From Paraflavitalea devenefica (GTDB lineage: Bacteria; Bacteroidota; Bacteroidia; Chitinophagales; Chitinophagaceae), in NCBI RefSeq assembly GCF_011759375.1, contig NZ_JAARML010000009.1:1-64000 (forward strand): a DNA stretch of 64,000 nucleotides, given 5' to 3'. Below are positions 26,191-36,038 of the stretch, piece after piece (the first letter of the stretch is position 1; the number at the start of each line of letters is the position of its first letter). Made by a program: the position numbers and the translations under genes. The notes below the pieces were generated by a model. That model worked only from the letters and a program-made list of their open reading frames with translations, did no database searches and had not been told where the DNA came from.

Positions 26191-26775
26191 TTATTTCTTA
26201 TTGTTGAACAAGGTATAGAACAGGCTGATCTGTATAACGCCGTTCTTAAAATCAGGGTCAATATCTCCCGCATCAAAATCACCTACCTTGGAAATCCCGG
26301 CTGTATAACGGGCTCCGATACCTAATCCTGAGGAGCTATGCCAGCCAAGTCCGCCGGCAATAGACAGGTCGGTGCTTTTAGCAAAGTCTTCTATCGGCAT
26401 GTCCTCTATGTCTTCACTTACCTTAAAGCCTATCTGCGGTCCTGCTTCGAGGAAAAAGCCACCCGTAAAACGATATTTCAATAATACCGGCACGTTGATG
26501 TAAGATATCTTCCAGTTTTTCTCATCGCCTGCTTCTTTTATTTTAGCACCCTGAGAAGAGAATAATACTTCCGGTTGTAAAGCGAGGTGTTCGCCAAAAA
26601 AGAAGCTCACAAAACCACCTCCATGAAAACCTACCAATGCTTTTTTATCAAGGTTCTCAAATTCCCCCCCGGTAAAGTTACTGATGTTAACACCGGCCTT
26701 TATTCCCAACTGGAAGGTCTGAGCAAAACCAGTGGCACCAATCAGTAATAAACCAGCAACGATTAATTTTTTCAT
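26191..26775 (-). CDS. Outer-membrane beta-barrel protein (PorT-like porin family)
   Basis: A 194-residue protein with signal peptide MKKLIVAGLLLIGATGFAQ, followed by an eight-strand-type barrel of the 'outer membrane protein beta-barrel/PorT' family: FQLGIKAGVNISNFTG at the start, LALQPEVLFSSQGAKI, YINVPVLLKYRFTGGFFLEAGPQIGF (shown in parts) and a final GVIQISLFYTLFNNKK. The family is large and mostly of unknown role; one member, PorT, belongs to the T9SS assembly group. A paralog with the same pattern is at 57512-58180. Confidence 0.85.
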   Translation of the reverse strand: MKKLIVAGLLLIGATGFAQTFQLGIKAGVNISNFTGGEFENLDKKALVGFHGGGFVSFFFGEHLALQPEVLFSSQGAKIKEAGDEKNWKISYINVPVLLKYRFTGGFFLEAGPQIGFKVSEDIEDMPIEDFAKSTDLSIAGGLGWHSSSGLGIGARYTAGISKVGDFDAGDIDPDFKNGVIQISLFYTLFNNKK

Positions 26776-26867
26776 ACATGAGTTTTTTGATGAATAGGTA
26801 TTTATTTATCATGATTAGTCCTTCTGCAGGACAAAAAATCCCTATGCAAATCTCATGCTTGGGGTAC

Positions 26868-26977
26868 CTGGTTGCTGGTCACTTGGTGCTGGTAATTCAG
26901 GTTCAAGTCACTGAGTAAGCTTAAATGCCAGCAATTGGCCGGGAGTAAGCAACCAGTAACTAATAACCAGCAACCAG
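26868..26977. repeat. Long imperfect palindrome between the barrel gene and sprA
   Basis: Two 26-base arms (26868-26893 and 26952-26977), complementary at 21 of 26 positions, enclose a 58-base centre. The arms are made of near-repeats of CTGGTTG/CTGGT words. The right arm ends 5 bases before the sprA stop codon region, so on the minus strand it lies directly downstream of sprA. Confidence 0.6.
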
Positions 26978-26981
26978 CATT

Positions 26982-29900
26982 CTACTGTGCGAGGGATATG
27001 CGGATCTGCACCCCTGCACGGGTGTTGGTAATAGGTGGTGAAGTTGATATTTTAGGTGTTACACGTCTTTGTTCAAAATACAGTTTAATGTTAACCCGGT
27101 TACTGATCACATAATCAACAGTAGGATTAATGAAGATCACTTTCTGACCGGCTGTTGGCAAAGCCTGATCCTGATCTAACCGGCTGTTGGAAGTGATATC
27201 ATCACGGATGCTGAAGTCCAGCCGGAAGCTGGCATCATTATCCAGTGGCTTGCCCTTCCATTTAATGAAGGAGAATAAACCACGCTTACGGTAACCGGCC
27301 CCTATTTCAAATTCTGTAGAGCGGTTTTCACTAAGCTGGAAATCTATCAGGCTTAAACTTAATTGTCTTGATTTTTTGTATCCAAACCGGGCAGTTAACT
27401 GGTTGGTGAACTGCATATCAAAGTCAATAAGCGGCTCAAAGCGCTCACCGATCGTGATGTTAGGAACAAGGAAATAGGGGACATAGTTACCCGAAGTAGA
27501 ATCAATAAACTTGGGGTAACCGGCTACTCCAACCTCCTCCTGGTACAGCAGTGCTGAGTTAAAGCTGTTCATGCTTAACTGGCTGTTGTACCGGTGTGAA
27601 ACAGTGAAGCTGGTAAATATTTTTTCCATGCCCTTTATGCGGGTTAACCCTGTATAGGTAATCCCCCAGTTGGGCTTGGGCAAGATACCGGAGAAAGGAT
27701 TGGAACGGATATTCGGGTTGCTTTGCTTGATCAGCGGTACACTATTGGGATCTTTCCCGGTATAGGCTGCAATGAAGGCCGGTAATAATACATCCTGTGC
27801 ATAGCGGTTATAACCCGTATAGAAACCATCCGGCTGGAATTTTTCGTTGTCCGGCCGGTTCTGCCAGTTGGGGTTTTTCTCTGCCAGCCGTTTAGAGAGG
27901 ATAATGCGGTAGCTCTCGAATTTCTTAAATGTTTCAGACACTTCATTGGGCTTCACCGGTGTGAACAGGGTCTGGAATGAGATATAGCTCACACTGAAAC
28001 TACCGGCCGTATAAGGCGCCAGGCGGGCAAAGTTGGTGCCCAGCCCGGTAGTGTCTTTATACAGTTCCTGGTATGTTTTACCGAATGTTTTATCGAGGTT
28101 GAGATCAATGGTCAGGTCACGGATAGGCATGAGTTGGGCATTGATCGTTATCTTCTGCGTGTAATCCTGCCTGTTCTGGAAGTTGAATAAAGAATCGGCG
28201 GTAAGCCATCCTTTCTTCGCCATGGTATTGATGAAGTTTGTATCGGGCTGCTTACCGAAGATAAAGCCCAGGCCCGGCGCCATGGATTTGAAGTTCATAC
28301 CCAATGCGCGGGTACTGTCGGTATATCCATAAATAGTAGCGCTGGCATTCTCCGAATACTGAACGTTCATACGCTTCAGCATAGTGAGGAAGCGGCCGGC
28401 AAACTTTACGCCGCTGCTTAATTGCAGGGGTTGACTGCGGTCTCTTTTCACGCGCTTCTTTTTGCCCGTGGTATCTTGTTTATTGGCATTGGGCACAGGC
28501 GGCTGTTGCGGCGCAGCCGGAGCCCCTTCCTCATCAAATGCCCGCAACAACCTCGACTTACTGTATAAACGTGTAAAGTCGAACTCTGCATTCAGGCCCT
28601 TTTGCTGGGTATTGGAAATGGTATTACCCAGGTTACGGGCAATGAGGGAGGCGCCTATCCAATCAAACGAAGCCACATAATTGGCCCTGATGGTCGTCCA
28701 GTCCAGCAAGGGGATTTTGCTGGTGGGTAATGTATAAGAGAAGTTTGCCGTTTGCGTATAAGAAATGGTACGGCCACCCTTCCACAGGTTATCCCACATA
28801 CGCTTGCGTTCCGCCTTGTCCAGGCGGCCACTGTCTTCATCAATCCATGCCTTATTGGTAGCCTGGAAATCCACGTTGAATGACCTGGTAAGGTCCCAAC
28901 GAAGATTATAAATACGGTCGAAGGTGAAATACTTATCATAGGTCTCGGGCAGGGAACCCTTTGGCTCACCCACATTGCGCGGACGGTAAGCGCCGAACTG
29001 GCGGTTGACATCGGCCCTGAAGCCCAGCAATGACGGCAACGGGTTAAGGTTAAAATCCTTGATAAATGCGAGCCAGGGAGACTTTGACTTGATAAGCCTT
29101 TTAGCTGGCTCCCAGTATTTGGGAGAAGAGGAATAGTTATACCCCAGGCCGGCCCGGTGACGGGTAAGCTCATTTTTTTCTATCAGGGGATTGTGTTGTT
29201 CTTCCTTATAGTAAGAGTAACTGACATCAATGTTCTCAATACTCCAGATATGCTGCTTTTTACCACTGATGTTGTTCTTCTTCACATTGGTGAAGTTGAC
29301 CGACTTGATGGTCTTCACATCTACTGCATCCTCACGGATAGAGTCTTTCTGGTTGCCGGGAGCGGCTTTTATTTTATCCTTTAATTTAATATCGAGGTCA
29401 TAAGGATCATATTCCGGCGTGCTCACGCTTTTGGAATAGCTGGCATAGAAAGGAATGGAGATGCCGGCTTTCTGGGGCAACAGTTTGCCCAGCTCCAGTT
29501 GGGTAGCTACATCAAACTGTGTAAAATCTTCCCGGGAGCGTTCATTCACCCGTTGTTCTATGGTGCCAAAGCCGGTACTGTGGTAGTTGCCTGAAATGTA
29601 CAGGGTACCCAGGTCGGCCAGTTTAAAGTCAATACGGCCCAATGCAGCCCAGGCGCCTTTTTCATTCAGCTCACTGAGGCGAAGCTCATTGATCCACACT
29701 TCGGTACAGGCCTGCTCACGGTGGCGATTCTCCACACCTGTAAAGAATACACGCACTTCGCCCAGGTTGGGATTACCAAGGATGGCATATTCTTTACCAT
29801 CGGCATCCGTTTCTCTGAAATAGGTGGCATTGTTACCGCTGTTGTTGCGGGTGACCTTTAGTTTAGTAAGCCTGTCCAATGCCAGGTTCAGTTCATTCTG

Positions 29901-32900
29901 CGCCGGCCATATCAGGTCTTCCGAACTGGTATTCCATGGCGTGATCTTTAAGGGTATACGGATCTCATAAAAGTTGTTGATAAGATCATTACCCAGCCTG
30001 ATCACACCATATAGTTCATTATCCTTGATATCATTGCTGAAGTTGACCGACTCCGCATGCATATACATTTGTAAGCGGCCATATTGACGCAGGTCGAGGT
30101 TCATGGTTTTGAACACACCACGGGTTTCCTTGATGGGCAGTCCGCATACCTGCAGGCTCAATGATTGTTCATTCAGCAGGAGGTTTACGTTGTTGTTGCT
30201 GAGCTGTTGCTGACGAACTACCCCGGGCGGTGTTCTGTACGGTACAGGTTCGCGTGAGTAGTTCTCCTCAATATTAACAGCCAGTTGATTGAAAGAAGTG
30301 GGTGAATTGGCAGGGATGGTAACATACTGACCGGTGGTATCCAATTCATAATTGAAACGCCTCCATTGGTTGCGCACCAGTTCCAGTTTGGCAAAACGCA
30401 ATACCACTGAATCAGTAAAGCCGGTCAGGTACATCCGGATAAAACGGACCGATTTGAAGTCGGGGATATTACCAATCTTGGCCTGGTACTCTGCAATAGG
30501 AATGCGGAAGAGGTACCAGGTTTCGGGCATGTTACCACCGGAAGCAGGAACACCAACACTATCAGTAATGAAATTACGGCCCACCTGGAATTCGCTTTTT
30601 TTCAATTCTACTTTATACTCAAAATATTCTTCGAGTTCATTGAGGGTATTATCCCGGTTGAATTCTTCCTGGTCGGGATATAAGGTAAAGGCGCTCACAA
30701 ATTCTGAGCCCGAGCTGGCCACCGGAGAGTTGCCCTGCGGGCTGTTGATCTGTTTATAACGACCCAGGATACCTGCCCTGGAAGCATCATAAACGCCATC
30801 GCGGTAGTTGGTGAAATTATCACTGGCCGGGTCCTGAAAAGCCTGGGTGTAAATGGGAGAGGTACTGCCAAAGTTAGCTGCGAGCTGGTTAAGGTAAGCC
30901 TGGAATTTTCTGCGCTCTGCTATATCATCCAGCCCATCAAAACCGGCATCCTGCAAAGGCCTGTCTGCAGGATCATTACTGAACGCCTGTGTTACCTGGA
31001 TGGGATTGGCGGGCACTTTACCCCACCTGGTGGCGGAGTCTTCCAATGCTTTGGTCACTGCACCGCTGATACCGTTTTCAAAGAAGCGCTTGCCATCTTT
31101 CAGTACATCTTCAGATATATTACCCAGGTTAAAATACAATTGACCACCACTGCTGGAAGGGTTTTTCAGGTAGGGGTCCTGCAACCAGAACTCAATAAAT
31201 TCTACGTTGCCGGTTTCAAAATCCACCTGGTCAATACCCCGCATAATACCACCCCACCTCTTTTCGGGGTTGAGCAGCTTACCGTCTGCATCCACATTCA
31301 CAGCGTCAAAGTTATAAGGACCTCTGTCCTGTGGATAATAGGCCATATCGAAAGTAATCAATTGCGCCTGGCCAAATTCGGGTGTACGGTTGCGAAAGAT
31401 CTGCGTTACGTTCACCGAACGGATACGCGGATCAGTGAAGTCTTCATACGACTTAACAGGATTGTTGGCCGCTCTTCTGTCCTGCAATACCGGTTCTATA
31501 TTGTACCAGGCAATTTTAGCACGGTTATACCCATAAGGTAATGAGTCGCGGTACTCGGCTTCCGGAAACAGGCCGGTACCATCGCTGGATGGCGTGGAAG
31601 AGATACCCCAGTTGGTCAACGGGAAACGGAGGTCAATAGCATTGCGGGCGCCTTCAAAGTCGTCTATAAAGATAAGCCCGCTGCTTCCTTTACCGATCTG
31701 TTTGGGGTGACCGGGTTTCAGGTAAGCGGCCTCGCCATAGGCGGTGATGGTACTCATCTCCGTGGTATTATAGAAAGGCAGTTTATCCAGCCAGCGGGTG
31801 AGGCGTGGCGCTTCAGTACGGTAATTGAAATCTACTCCGTACATCGTATTCTTGATTGGGTCTTCGCTATAGCCTGTTTTTGTATAGAAAGGCCGCTCTG
31901 CCAGCCGCACCATGGTGGCCCCGATCTGCAGAGATTCCCGGGCGGTATTTTTGGCCATATAGTCGAGCCGTAGCCCCATGAAACTTCGCTGCTGTATACC
32001 AAACCCGGCATTGTTCTCAAACTGTACATTTACCGGCAGGCCCGAGTTGAGGATGGCCTGGTTAATGATCTTCACCCTGCCCAGGTTATAATCCACTTCA
32101 TAATCTATATTCTCCCGCAATACCTGTCCGCCTGCTGTTACGCTGACCGAGCCCTGCGGCACATTGAAGGCGCCCAACTCGATCTCCGAACTGGAATTGC
32201 CTTTGGCCGAACCACTGATGATGTACCGGTCGAGGTTGGCGTAGGTTTTGGCAATTTCCTTGATGGTATCGTATAGCGGGTAGTACACATATTTGTCCCG
32301 TAAGTTCTGCGGACTGGAAGCAAAAGCCTGGTCGGCCAGGTCTCGGCCAAAAGGCTCCAGGAAGGGGAAGATGATCCTGGCCTGCTGGGAGATCACAGTA
32401 AATCCTTCAATATAGTCAAACACCCCGTCGGGTAATGGGTCATTCCGGGCATTGAGCCGGTCAAGGTTCAGGACAGTGATCAGTGGTACACCGGGTTTAT
32501 CGCCTTCGGGCAGGAAACGTTTTTTACCGAGGCTGGGCTCTTCATATAGTACGTTGAGTTTGAAATCGCCGGGCTGGATGCTGGACAGGTAGCTGCCATC
32601 GGGCGCTTTCAGAGAATAGACGTTTTTCATCATCAGTTCCCACAAAGGCAGGTTGGTACGCTGGGAAGTAGCTTTCAGCAATTTAAGGAAGAGCACTTTC
32701 TGGGTACCGGATACAGCGGCCGTAGTATCGGGCGGCACATCCTGGGAGAATTCACCCACCTGGTAGATCTTTCCATTGTAGCTGTATTGAAAGGCAACAC
32801 CCAACACTTCATCGGGCTGCAGGGGCTGGCTTAACGACAAAAACCCTACCTGCGGGTTGAAATAGAAATCAGCAGGACTGAGTTTCCGGGCAAATGTTTT

Positions 32901-34178
32901 CTCAAAATCCTGCACCGCCCGCAAACCCATAGAGGTCAGTTTACCGGTTACTGCAGAAGGGCCCCGGCTAACGGGATCATTGGCCAGCCGGCTGTACAGT
33001 CCATTCACTCTATTGTCCGGCATACCATTGGGCGGGAAAACGGTACCCGGGCCCAATGTCTGGTTAAAAGGATTGGGCTCGCCCAGGTCCATTAGCCCCA
33101 CAATATCCCTTGTTTCAGTGGTAGAACCGTTGCGGTTGGTAACCCATACTTCGACCCGCAGGATCTGTACCTGAGAATTCACCACCGGCAGGTTGGACAT
33201 GGCCTTGTTAAAGTTGTCCTTGAAGTAGTGGGCCATGAGGAAGTGCCGGTTCTCTTCATAATCATTGGCTTTGAATTCAAAAGACATACTGGAGGACCCA
33301 CCCTTCAATCCCATGGACTGCCTTTGGGAGCGCTGGTTGGCCAATACCCCTGTTACAAAGAGTTTCCCGAACTGTAACTGGGTTTTGATACCAAATAACT
33401 GCTGGGCGCCGGGTATGAGGGAGCCTTTTGAAGAGAAAGCGATGTTACCTGCTTCAATGCGTTTAATGATCTCATCATCTGTACCGGTATAGTCCAGTTT
33501 GAGTTGATTATCAAAGTCAAAATTGGCGAGGGTATTATAGTTGATCGGTAATTTCAGCTTATCGCCAATGTTACCGATAACGCTCAGGTTGGCATTCATG
33601 TCAAAGTCAAGGCCCCCGTTACGACGCGCTCTTTCCGGCAATGCGGGGTTCTTGATGTTCTGCCCCTGATAGCCGGCAATGATGTTCACTTCACCCTGTG
33701 GTCTGATCTCTACTTTGCCGTTGCCGAAGATGCGGTTGAACAGGTTGTCCGTAACGGACATTTTAGGCTGTAACAGTTTTTTGTTCAGGCTGCTGAGGAT
33801 ATTGGACCGTTGTTTAAAGTAGTCCACCTCCATTTTGCGGGCCTGCAGTGCCATGAATTCATCGAAGGTGAGGTAGGTAGGCTTACGGTAATAGAAACCG
33901 CCTACTTTCTCTATGATGTAGTATTGCTTTGTTTTAGGATCGTATACAACTGAGTCTGTTATGTTTACAGGATCTCTCAGGTCAAGGGAAGACCTCCGGG
34001 GACTTGAGTAACGGTCGCCACGACGGTCATGAATAGGAAATTTGAGCGTATCGATACCGATACGTGGTGCAGGTGCCTGAGCAGGCGCTTGCTGCGCTGT
34101 AGCTGTTAAACAGCATACAATCATCATTGCAGCGCTAAGAAAGGCTGTAAGTGTAATGTGGTTGAATGTGCGGACCAA
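26982..34178 (-). CDS. sprA: Type IX secretion translocon SprA (Sov)
   Basis: A 2398-residue protein, the length expected of SprA, the giant 36-strand barrel that forms the outer-membrane channel of the type IX secretion system. The signal peptide is in MVRTFNHITLTAFLSAAMMIVCCLTATAQ (read in parts), then a proline/alanine linker, and a very long beta-rich body with many aromatic girdle strands. The C-terminus ends in a typical barrel strand (TRAGVQIRISLAQ). It follows ruvA by 48 bp on the same strand; ruvA-sprA adjacency is a recurring arrangement in Bacteroidota and supports the call. Its cargo in this window includes the proteins at 21993, 45163 and 46358. Confidence 0.95.
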   Translation of the reverse strand: MVRTFNHITLTAFLSAAMMIVCCLTATAQQAPAQAPAPRIGIDTLKFPIHDRRGDRYSSPRRSSLDLRDPVNITDSVVYDPKTKQYYIIEKVGGFYYRKPTYLTFDEFMALQARKMEVDYFKQRSNILSSLNKKLLQPKMSVTDNLFNRIFGNGKVEIRPQGEVNIIAGYQGQNIKNPALPERARRNGGLDFDMNANLSVIGNIGDKLKLPINYNTLANFDFDNQLKLDYTGTDDEIIKRIEAGNIAFSSKGSLIPGAQQLFGIKTQLQFGKLFVTGVLANQRSQRQSMGLKGGSSSMSFEFKANDYEENRHFLMAHYFKDNFNKAMSNLPVVNSQVQILRVEVWVTNRNGSTTETRDIVGLMDLGEPNPFNQTLGPGTVFPPNGMPDNRVNGLYSRLANDPVSRGPSAVTGKLTSMGLRAVQDFEKTFARKLSPADFYFNPQVGFLSLSQPLQPDEVLGVAFQYSYNGKIYQVGEFSQDVPPDTTAAVSGTQKVLFLKLLKATSQRTNLPLWELMMKNVYSLKAPDGSYLSSIQPGDFKLNVLYEEPSLGKKRFLPEGDKPGVPLITVLNLDRLNARNDPLPDGVFDYIEGFTVISQQARIIFPFLEPFGRDLADQAFASSPQNLRDKYVYYPLYDTIKEIAKTYANLDRYIISGSAKGNSSSEIELGAFNVPQGSVSVTAGGQVLRENIDYEVDYNLGRVKIINQAILNSGLPVNVQFENNAGFGIQQRSFMGLRLDYMAKNTARESLQIGATMVRLAERPFYTKTGYSEDPIKNTMYGVDFNYRTEAPRLTRWLDKLPFYNTTEMSTITAYGEAAYLKPGHPKQIGKGSSGLIFIDDFEGARNAIDLRFPLTNWGISSTPSSDGTGLFPEAEYRDSLPYGYNRAKIAWYNIEPVLQDRRAANNPVKSYEDFTDPRIRSVNVTQIFRNRTPEFGQAQLITFDMAYYPQDRGPYNFDAVNVDADGKLLNPEKRWGGIMRGIDQVDFETGNVEFIEFWLQDPYLKNPSSSGGQLYFNLGNISEDVLKDGKRFFENGISGAVTKALEDSATRWGKVPANPIQVTQAFSNDPADRPLQDAGFDGLDDIAERRKFQAYLNQLAANFGSTSPIYTQAFQDPASDNFTNYRDGVYDASRAGILGRYKQINSPQGNSPVASSGSEFVSAFTLYPDQEEFNRDNTLNELEEYFEYKVELKKSEFQVGRNFITDSVGVPASGGNMPETWYLFRIPIAEYQAKIGNIPDFKSVRFIRMYLTGFTDSVVLRFAKLELVRNQWRRFNYELDTTGQYVTIPANSPTSFNQLAVNIEENYSREPVPYRTPPGVVRQQQLSNNNVNLLLNEQSLSLQVCGLPIKETRGVFKTMNLDLRQYGRLQMYMHAESVNFSNDIKDNELYGVIRLGNDLINNFYEIRIPLKITPWNTSSEDLIWPAQNELNLALDRLTKLKVTRNNSGNNATYFRETDADGKEYAILGNPNLGEVRVFFTGVENRHREQACTEVWINELRLSELNEKGAWAALGRIDFKLADLGTLYISGNYHSTGFGTIEQRVNERSREDFTQFDVATQLELGKLLPQKAGISIPFYASYSKSVSTPEYDPYDLDIKLKDKIKAAPGNQKDSIREDAVDVKTIKSVNFTNVKKNNISGKKQHIWSIENIDVSYSYYKEEQHNPLIEKNELTRHRAGLGYNYSSSPKYWEPAKRLIKSKSPWLAFIKDFNLNPLPSLLGFRADVNRQFGAYRPRNVGEPKGSLPETYDKYFTFDRIYNLRWDLTRSFNVDFQATNKAWIDEDSGRLDKAERKRMWDNLWKGGRTISYTQTANFSYTLPTSKIPLLDWTTIRANYVASFDWIGASLIARNLGNTISNTQQKGLNAEFDFTRLYSKSRLLRAFDEEGAPAAPQQPPVPNANKQDTTGKKKRVKRDRSQPLQLSSGVKFAGRFLTMLKRMNVQYSENASATIYGYTDSTRALGMNFKSMAPGLGFIFGKQPDTNFINTMAKKGWLTADSLFNFQNRQDYTQKITINAQLMPIRDLTIDLNLDKTFGKTYQELYKDTTGLGTNFARLAPYTAGSFSVSYISFQTLFTPVKPNEVSETFKKFESYRIILSKRLAEKNPNWQNRPDNEKFQPDGFYTGYNRYAQDVLLPAFIAAYTGKDPNSVPLIKQSNPNIRSNPFSGILPKPNWGITYTGLTRIKGMEKIFTSFTVSHRYNSQLSMNSFNSALLYQEEVGVAGYPKFIDSTSGNYVPYFLVPNITIGERFEPLIDFDMQFTNQLTARFGYKKSRQLSLSLIDFQLSENRSTEFEIGAGYRKRGLFSFIKWKGKPLDNDASFRLDFSIRDDITSNSRLDQDQALPTAGQKVIFINPTVDYVISNRVNIKLYFEQRRVTPKISTSPPITNTRAGVQIRISLAQ

Positions 34179-34226
34179 TCTTTTTTCTCCAAGAATTAGT
34201 AAGGTAGAATTCCGTTTGCGATAGGC

Positions 34227-34811
34227 TTAGAGTGTTTTTAAAGCTTTCTTGATAATATCTTCTACTACGGCGAGGTCCGGCTGAGCTTTTAGTACTTTTT
34301 GAACAGCTTGTTCACCAGCGGCCCGGGGTATCCCCAGCGCCATCAGAGCATTTAACGCATCTTGTTCCAACGTATTGTTTTTCAAGGGGGAAATATTTGC
34401 ATCCAGGGTGGTTTTGCTTATTTTATCCCTCAATTCCAGCACAATACGTTCGGCAGATTTTTTTCCAATGCCTTTGATACTTTCCAGTTGCCTGGTATTA
34501 CCATTGGCAATGGCACGCACAATTTCATCGGGCTTCAACGAAGACAACATCATACGGGCGGTTGCTGCACCCACACCGGATACGCTGATGAGCATGAGGA
34601 ACAGCTCTTTTTCTGCTACCTCCGAAAAGCCATATAATATGTGCGCATCTTCGCGGATATGGAGGAAAGTGTATAATAAACCCTTTTCGAGTTCCTGTAT
34701 GGCGGAATAGGTGTTCAAACTAATGTGTAACTCATATCCTACGCCATTGGCTTCCACATGTACTACAGCCGGTGTTTTATACACGAAATTGCCCCGTATA
34801 AACGCGATCAT
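34227..34811 (-). CDS. ruvA: Holliday junction branch migration protein RuvA
   Basis: A 194-residue cytosolic protein that binds Holliday junctions and recruits the RuvB motor. An N-terminal OB domain (MIAFIRGNFVYKTPAVVHVEANGVGYELHIS in parts), two helix-hairpin-helix motifs (LMLISVSGVGAATARMMLSSL at about 75-95 and LESIKGIGKKSAERIVLELRDK at about 108-129), and a C-terminal domain III (DALNALMALGIPRAAGEQAV) are all visible. A -7-like TATTTTCG sits just before its ATG on the minus strand. It is directly upstream of sprA. Confidence 0.96.
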   Translation of the reverse strand: MIAFIRGNFVYKTPAVVHVEANGVGYELHISLNTYSAIQELEKGLLYTFLHIREDAHILYGFSEVAEKELFLMLISVSGVGAATARMMLSSLKPDEIVRAIANGNTRQLESIKGIGKKSAERIVLELRDKISKTTLDANISPLKNNTLEQDALNALMALGIPRAAGEQAVQKVLKAQPDLAVVEDIIKKALKTL

Positions 34812-34968
34812 GGTTGCGAAAATAAGGGAAATTATAGTTTCCCGCCCTTGGTTTACTGTTTTTAGTTACGCGCTTGTTAAAAGTAATTTTTACATAACAC
34901 AATCGTTTATTTGACTTAACGTTGGGTACAGGTAGTCAGAGTTCTGCCCCGGACTTCCGACTTTTCCC

Positions 34969-34976
34969 TAATTTTG
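34969..34976 (+). promoter_or_regulatory. TAnnTTTG -7 element of fabH
   Basis: TAATTTTG is a perfect -7 element. A start about 5-6 bases downstream would give fabH (ATG 35025) a leader of roughly 45 bases, in contrast to the leaderless arrangement at folD, queE and guaB. The -33 element is weak. Confidence 0.45.
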
Positions 34977-35024
34977 CCCACTCTTTAATGTTCTTTTTCA
35001 ATATCTAAAGCGATTTATAGTAGC

Positions 35025-36017
35025 ATGAGTCAAAAAATAACGGCTGCCATCACCGCAGTGGGTGGCTATGTTCCCGAAGACAGGCTGACGAATTTCGACC
35101 TGGAAAAGATGGTAGATACCAATGATGAATGGATCCGTACACGTACCGGCATTAGCGAAAGAAGGATACTGAAAGGAGAAGGCCTGGCCACTTCCGATAT
35201 GGTAGTACCGGCGGTTAGGCAATTATGTGAAAAGAGAGGCATTGACCCTTCCGAGATTGATGCGCTGATCGTAGGCACAGTAACGCCCGATATGATGTTT
35301 CCCTCCACCGCCAACCTGGCCTGCCATAAACTAGGCGCTAAAAACGCCTGGGGATTTGACTTGCTAGCTGCCTGCTCCGGCTTCCTCTATTCCCTCACTA
35401 CCGGGGCCTCCCTGGTGGAAAGCGGACGCTATAAGAAGGTAGTGGTAGTAGGCGCCGATAAGATGAGCGCTATTATTAATTATAATGACCGCGCTACCTG
35501 TATCATTTTTGGTGATGGCGCAGGCGCCGTATTACTGGAACCCGGCACAGACGGCTATGGCGTGCAGGATAGCATCCTGCGGAGTGATGGCTCGGGCGGT
35601 AATTACCTGCACATGAAAGGCGGCGGCTCCTTACGCCCGGCCTCCCAGGAAACAGTAGCCAATAATGAGCACTATGCTTACCAGGAAGGTCAGGCGGTAT
35701 TCAAGTTTGCCGTAAAGGGCATGGCCGACGTAAGCGCTGAGCTGCTGGAGCGTAATCAACTTACCGGTAATGATATTGCCTGGCTGGTGCCGCACCAGGC
35801 CAATAAACGTATTATTGATGCTACAGCCGACCGTATGGGCCTTTCCCATGATAAGGTAATGCTGAACATACAACGTTATGGCAATACGACCGCTGCTACC
35901 ATCCCCCTCTGTTTATGGGATTGGGAAAAGCAATTGAAGAAAGGCGATAACCTGGTATTGGCAGCTTTCGGAGGCGGCTTCACCTGGGGCGCTACGCTCG
36001 TAAAATGGGCTTATTAA
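35025..36017 (+). CDS. fabH: Beta-ketoacyl-ACP synthase III FabH
   Basis: A 330-residue thiolase-fold enzyme that condenses an acyl-CoA with malonyl-ACP to start fatty acid elongation. The catalytic triad is intact: Cys117 in LLAACSGFLYSL, His257 in LVPHQANKRI, and Asn287 in RYGNTTAATIP. The N-terminal GGYVPEDRLTN and the C-terminal GGGFTWGATLVKW are family typical. The fabD gene, which supplies malonyl-ACP, is 2.4 kb away on the other strand. It is followed 21 bp later by the Cys/Met PLP enzyme gene. Confidence 0.95.
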   Translation: MSQKITAAITAVGGYVPEDRLTNFDLEKMVDTNDEWIRTRTGISERRILKGEGLATSDMVVPAVRQLCEKRGIDPSEIDALIVGTVTPDMMFPSTANLACHKLGAKNAWGFDLLAACSGFLYSLTTGASLVESGRYKKVVVVGADKMSAIINYNDRATCIIFGDGAGAVLLEPGTDGYGVQDSILRSDGSGGNYLHMKGGGSLRPASQETVANNEHYAYQEGQAVFKFAVKGMADVSAELLERNQLTGNDIAWLVPHQANKRIIDATADRMGLSHDKVMLNIQRYGNTTAATIPLCLWDWEKQLKKGDNLVLAAFGGGFTWGATLVKWAY

Positions 36018-36038
36018 TTTTCTTTACATTATTTTATT

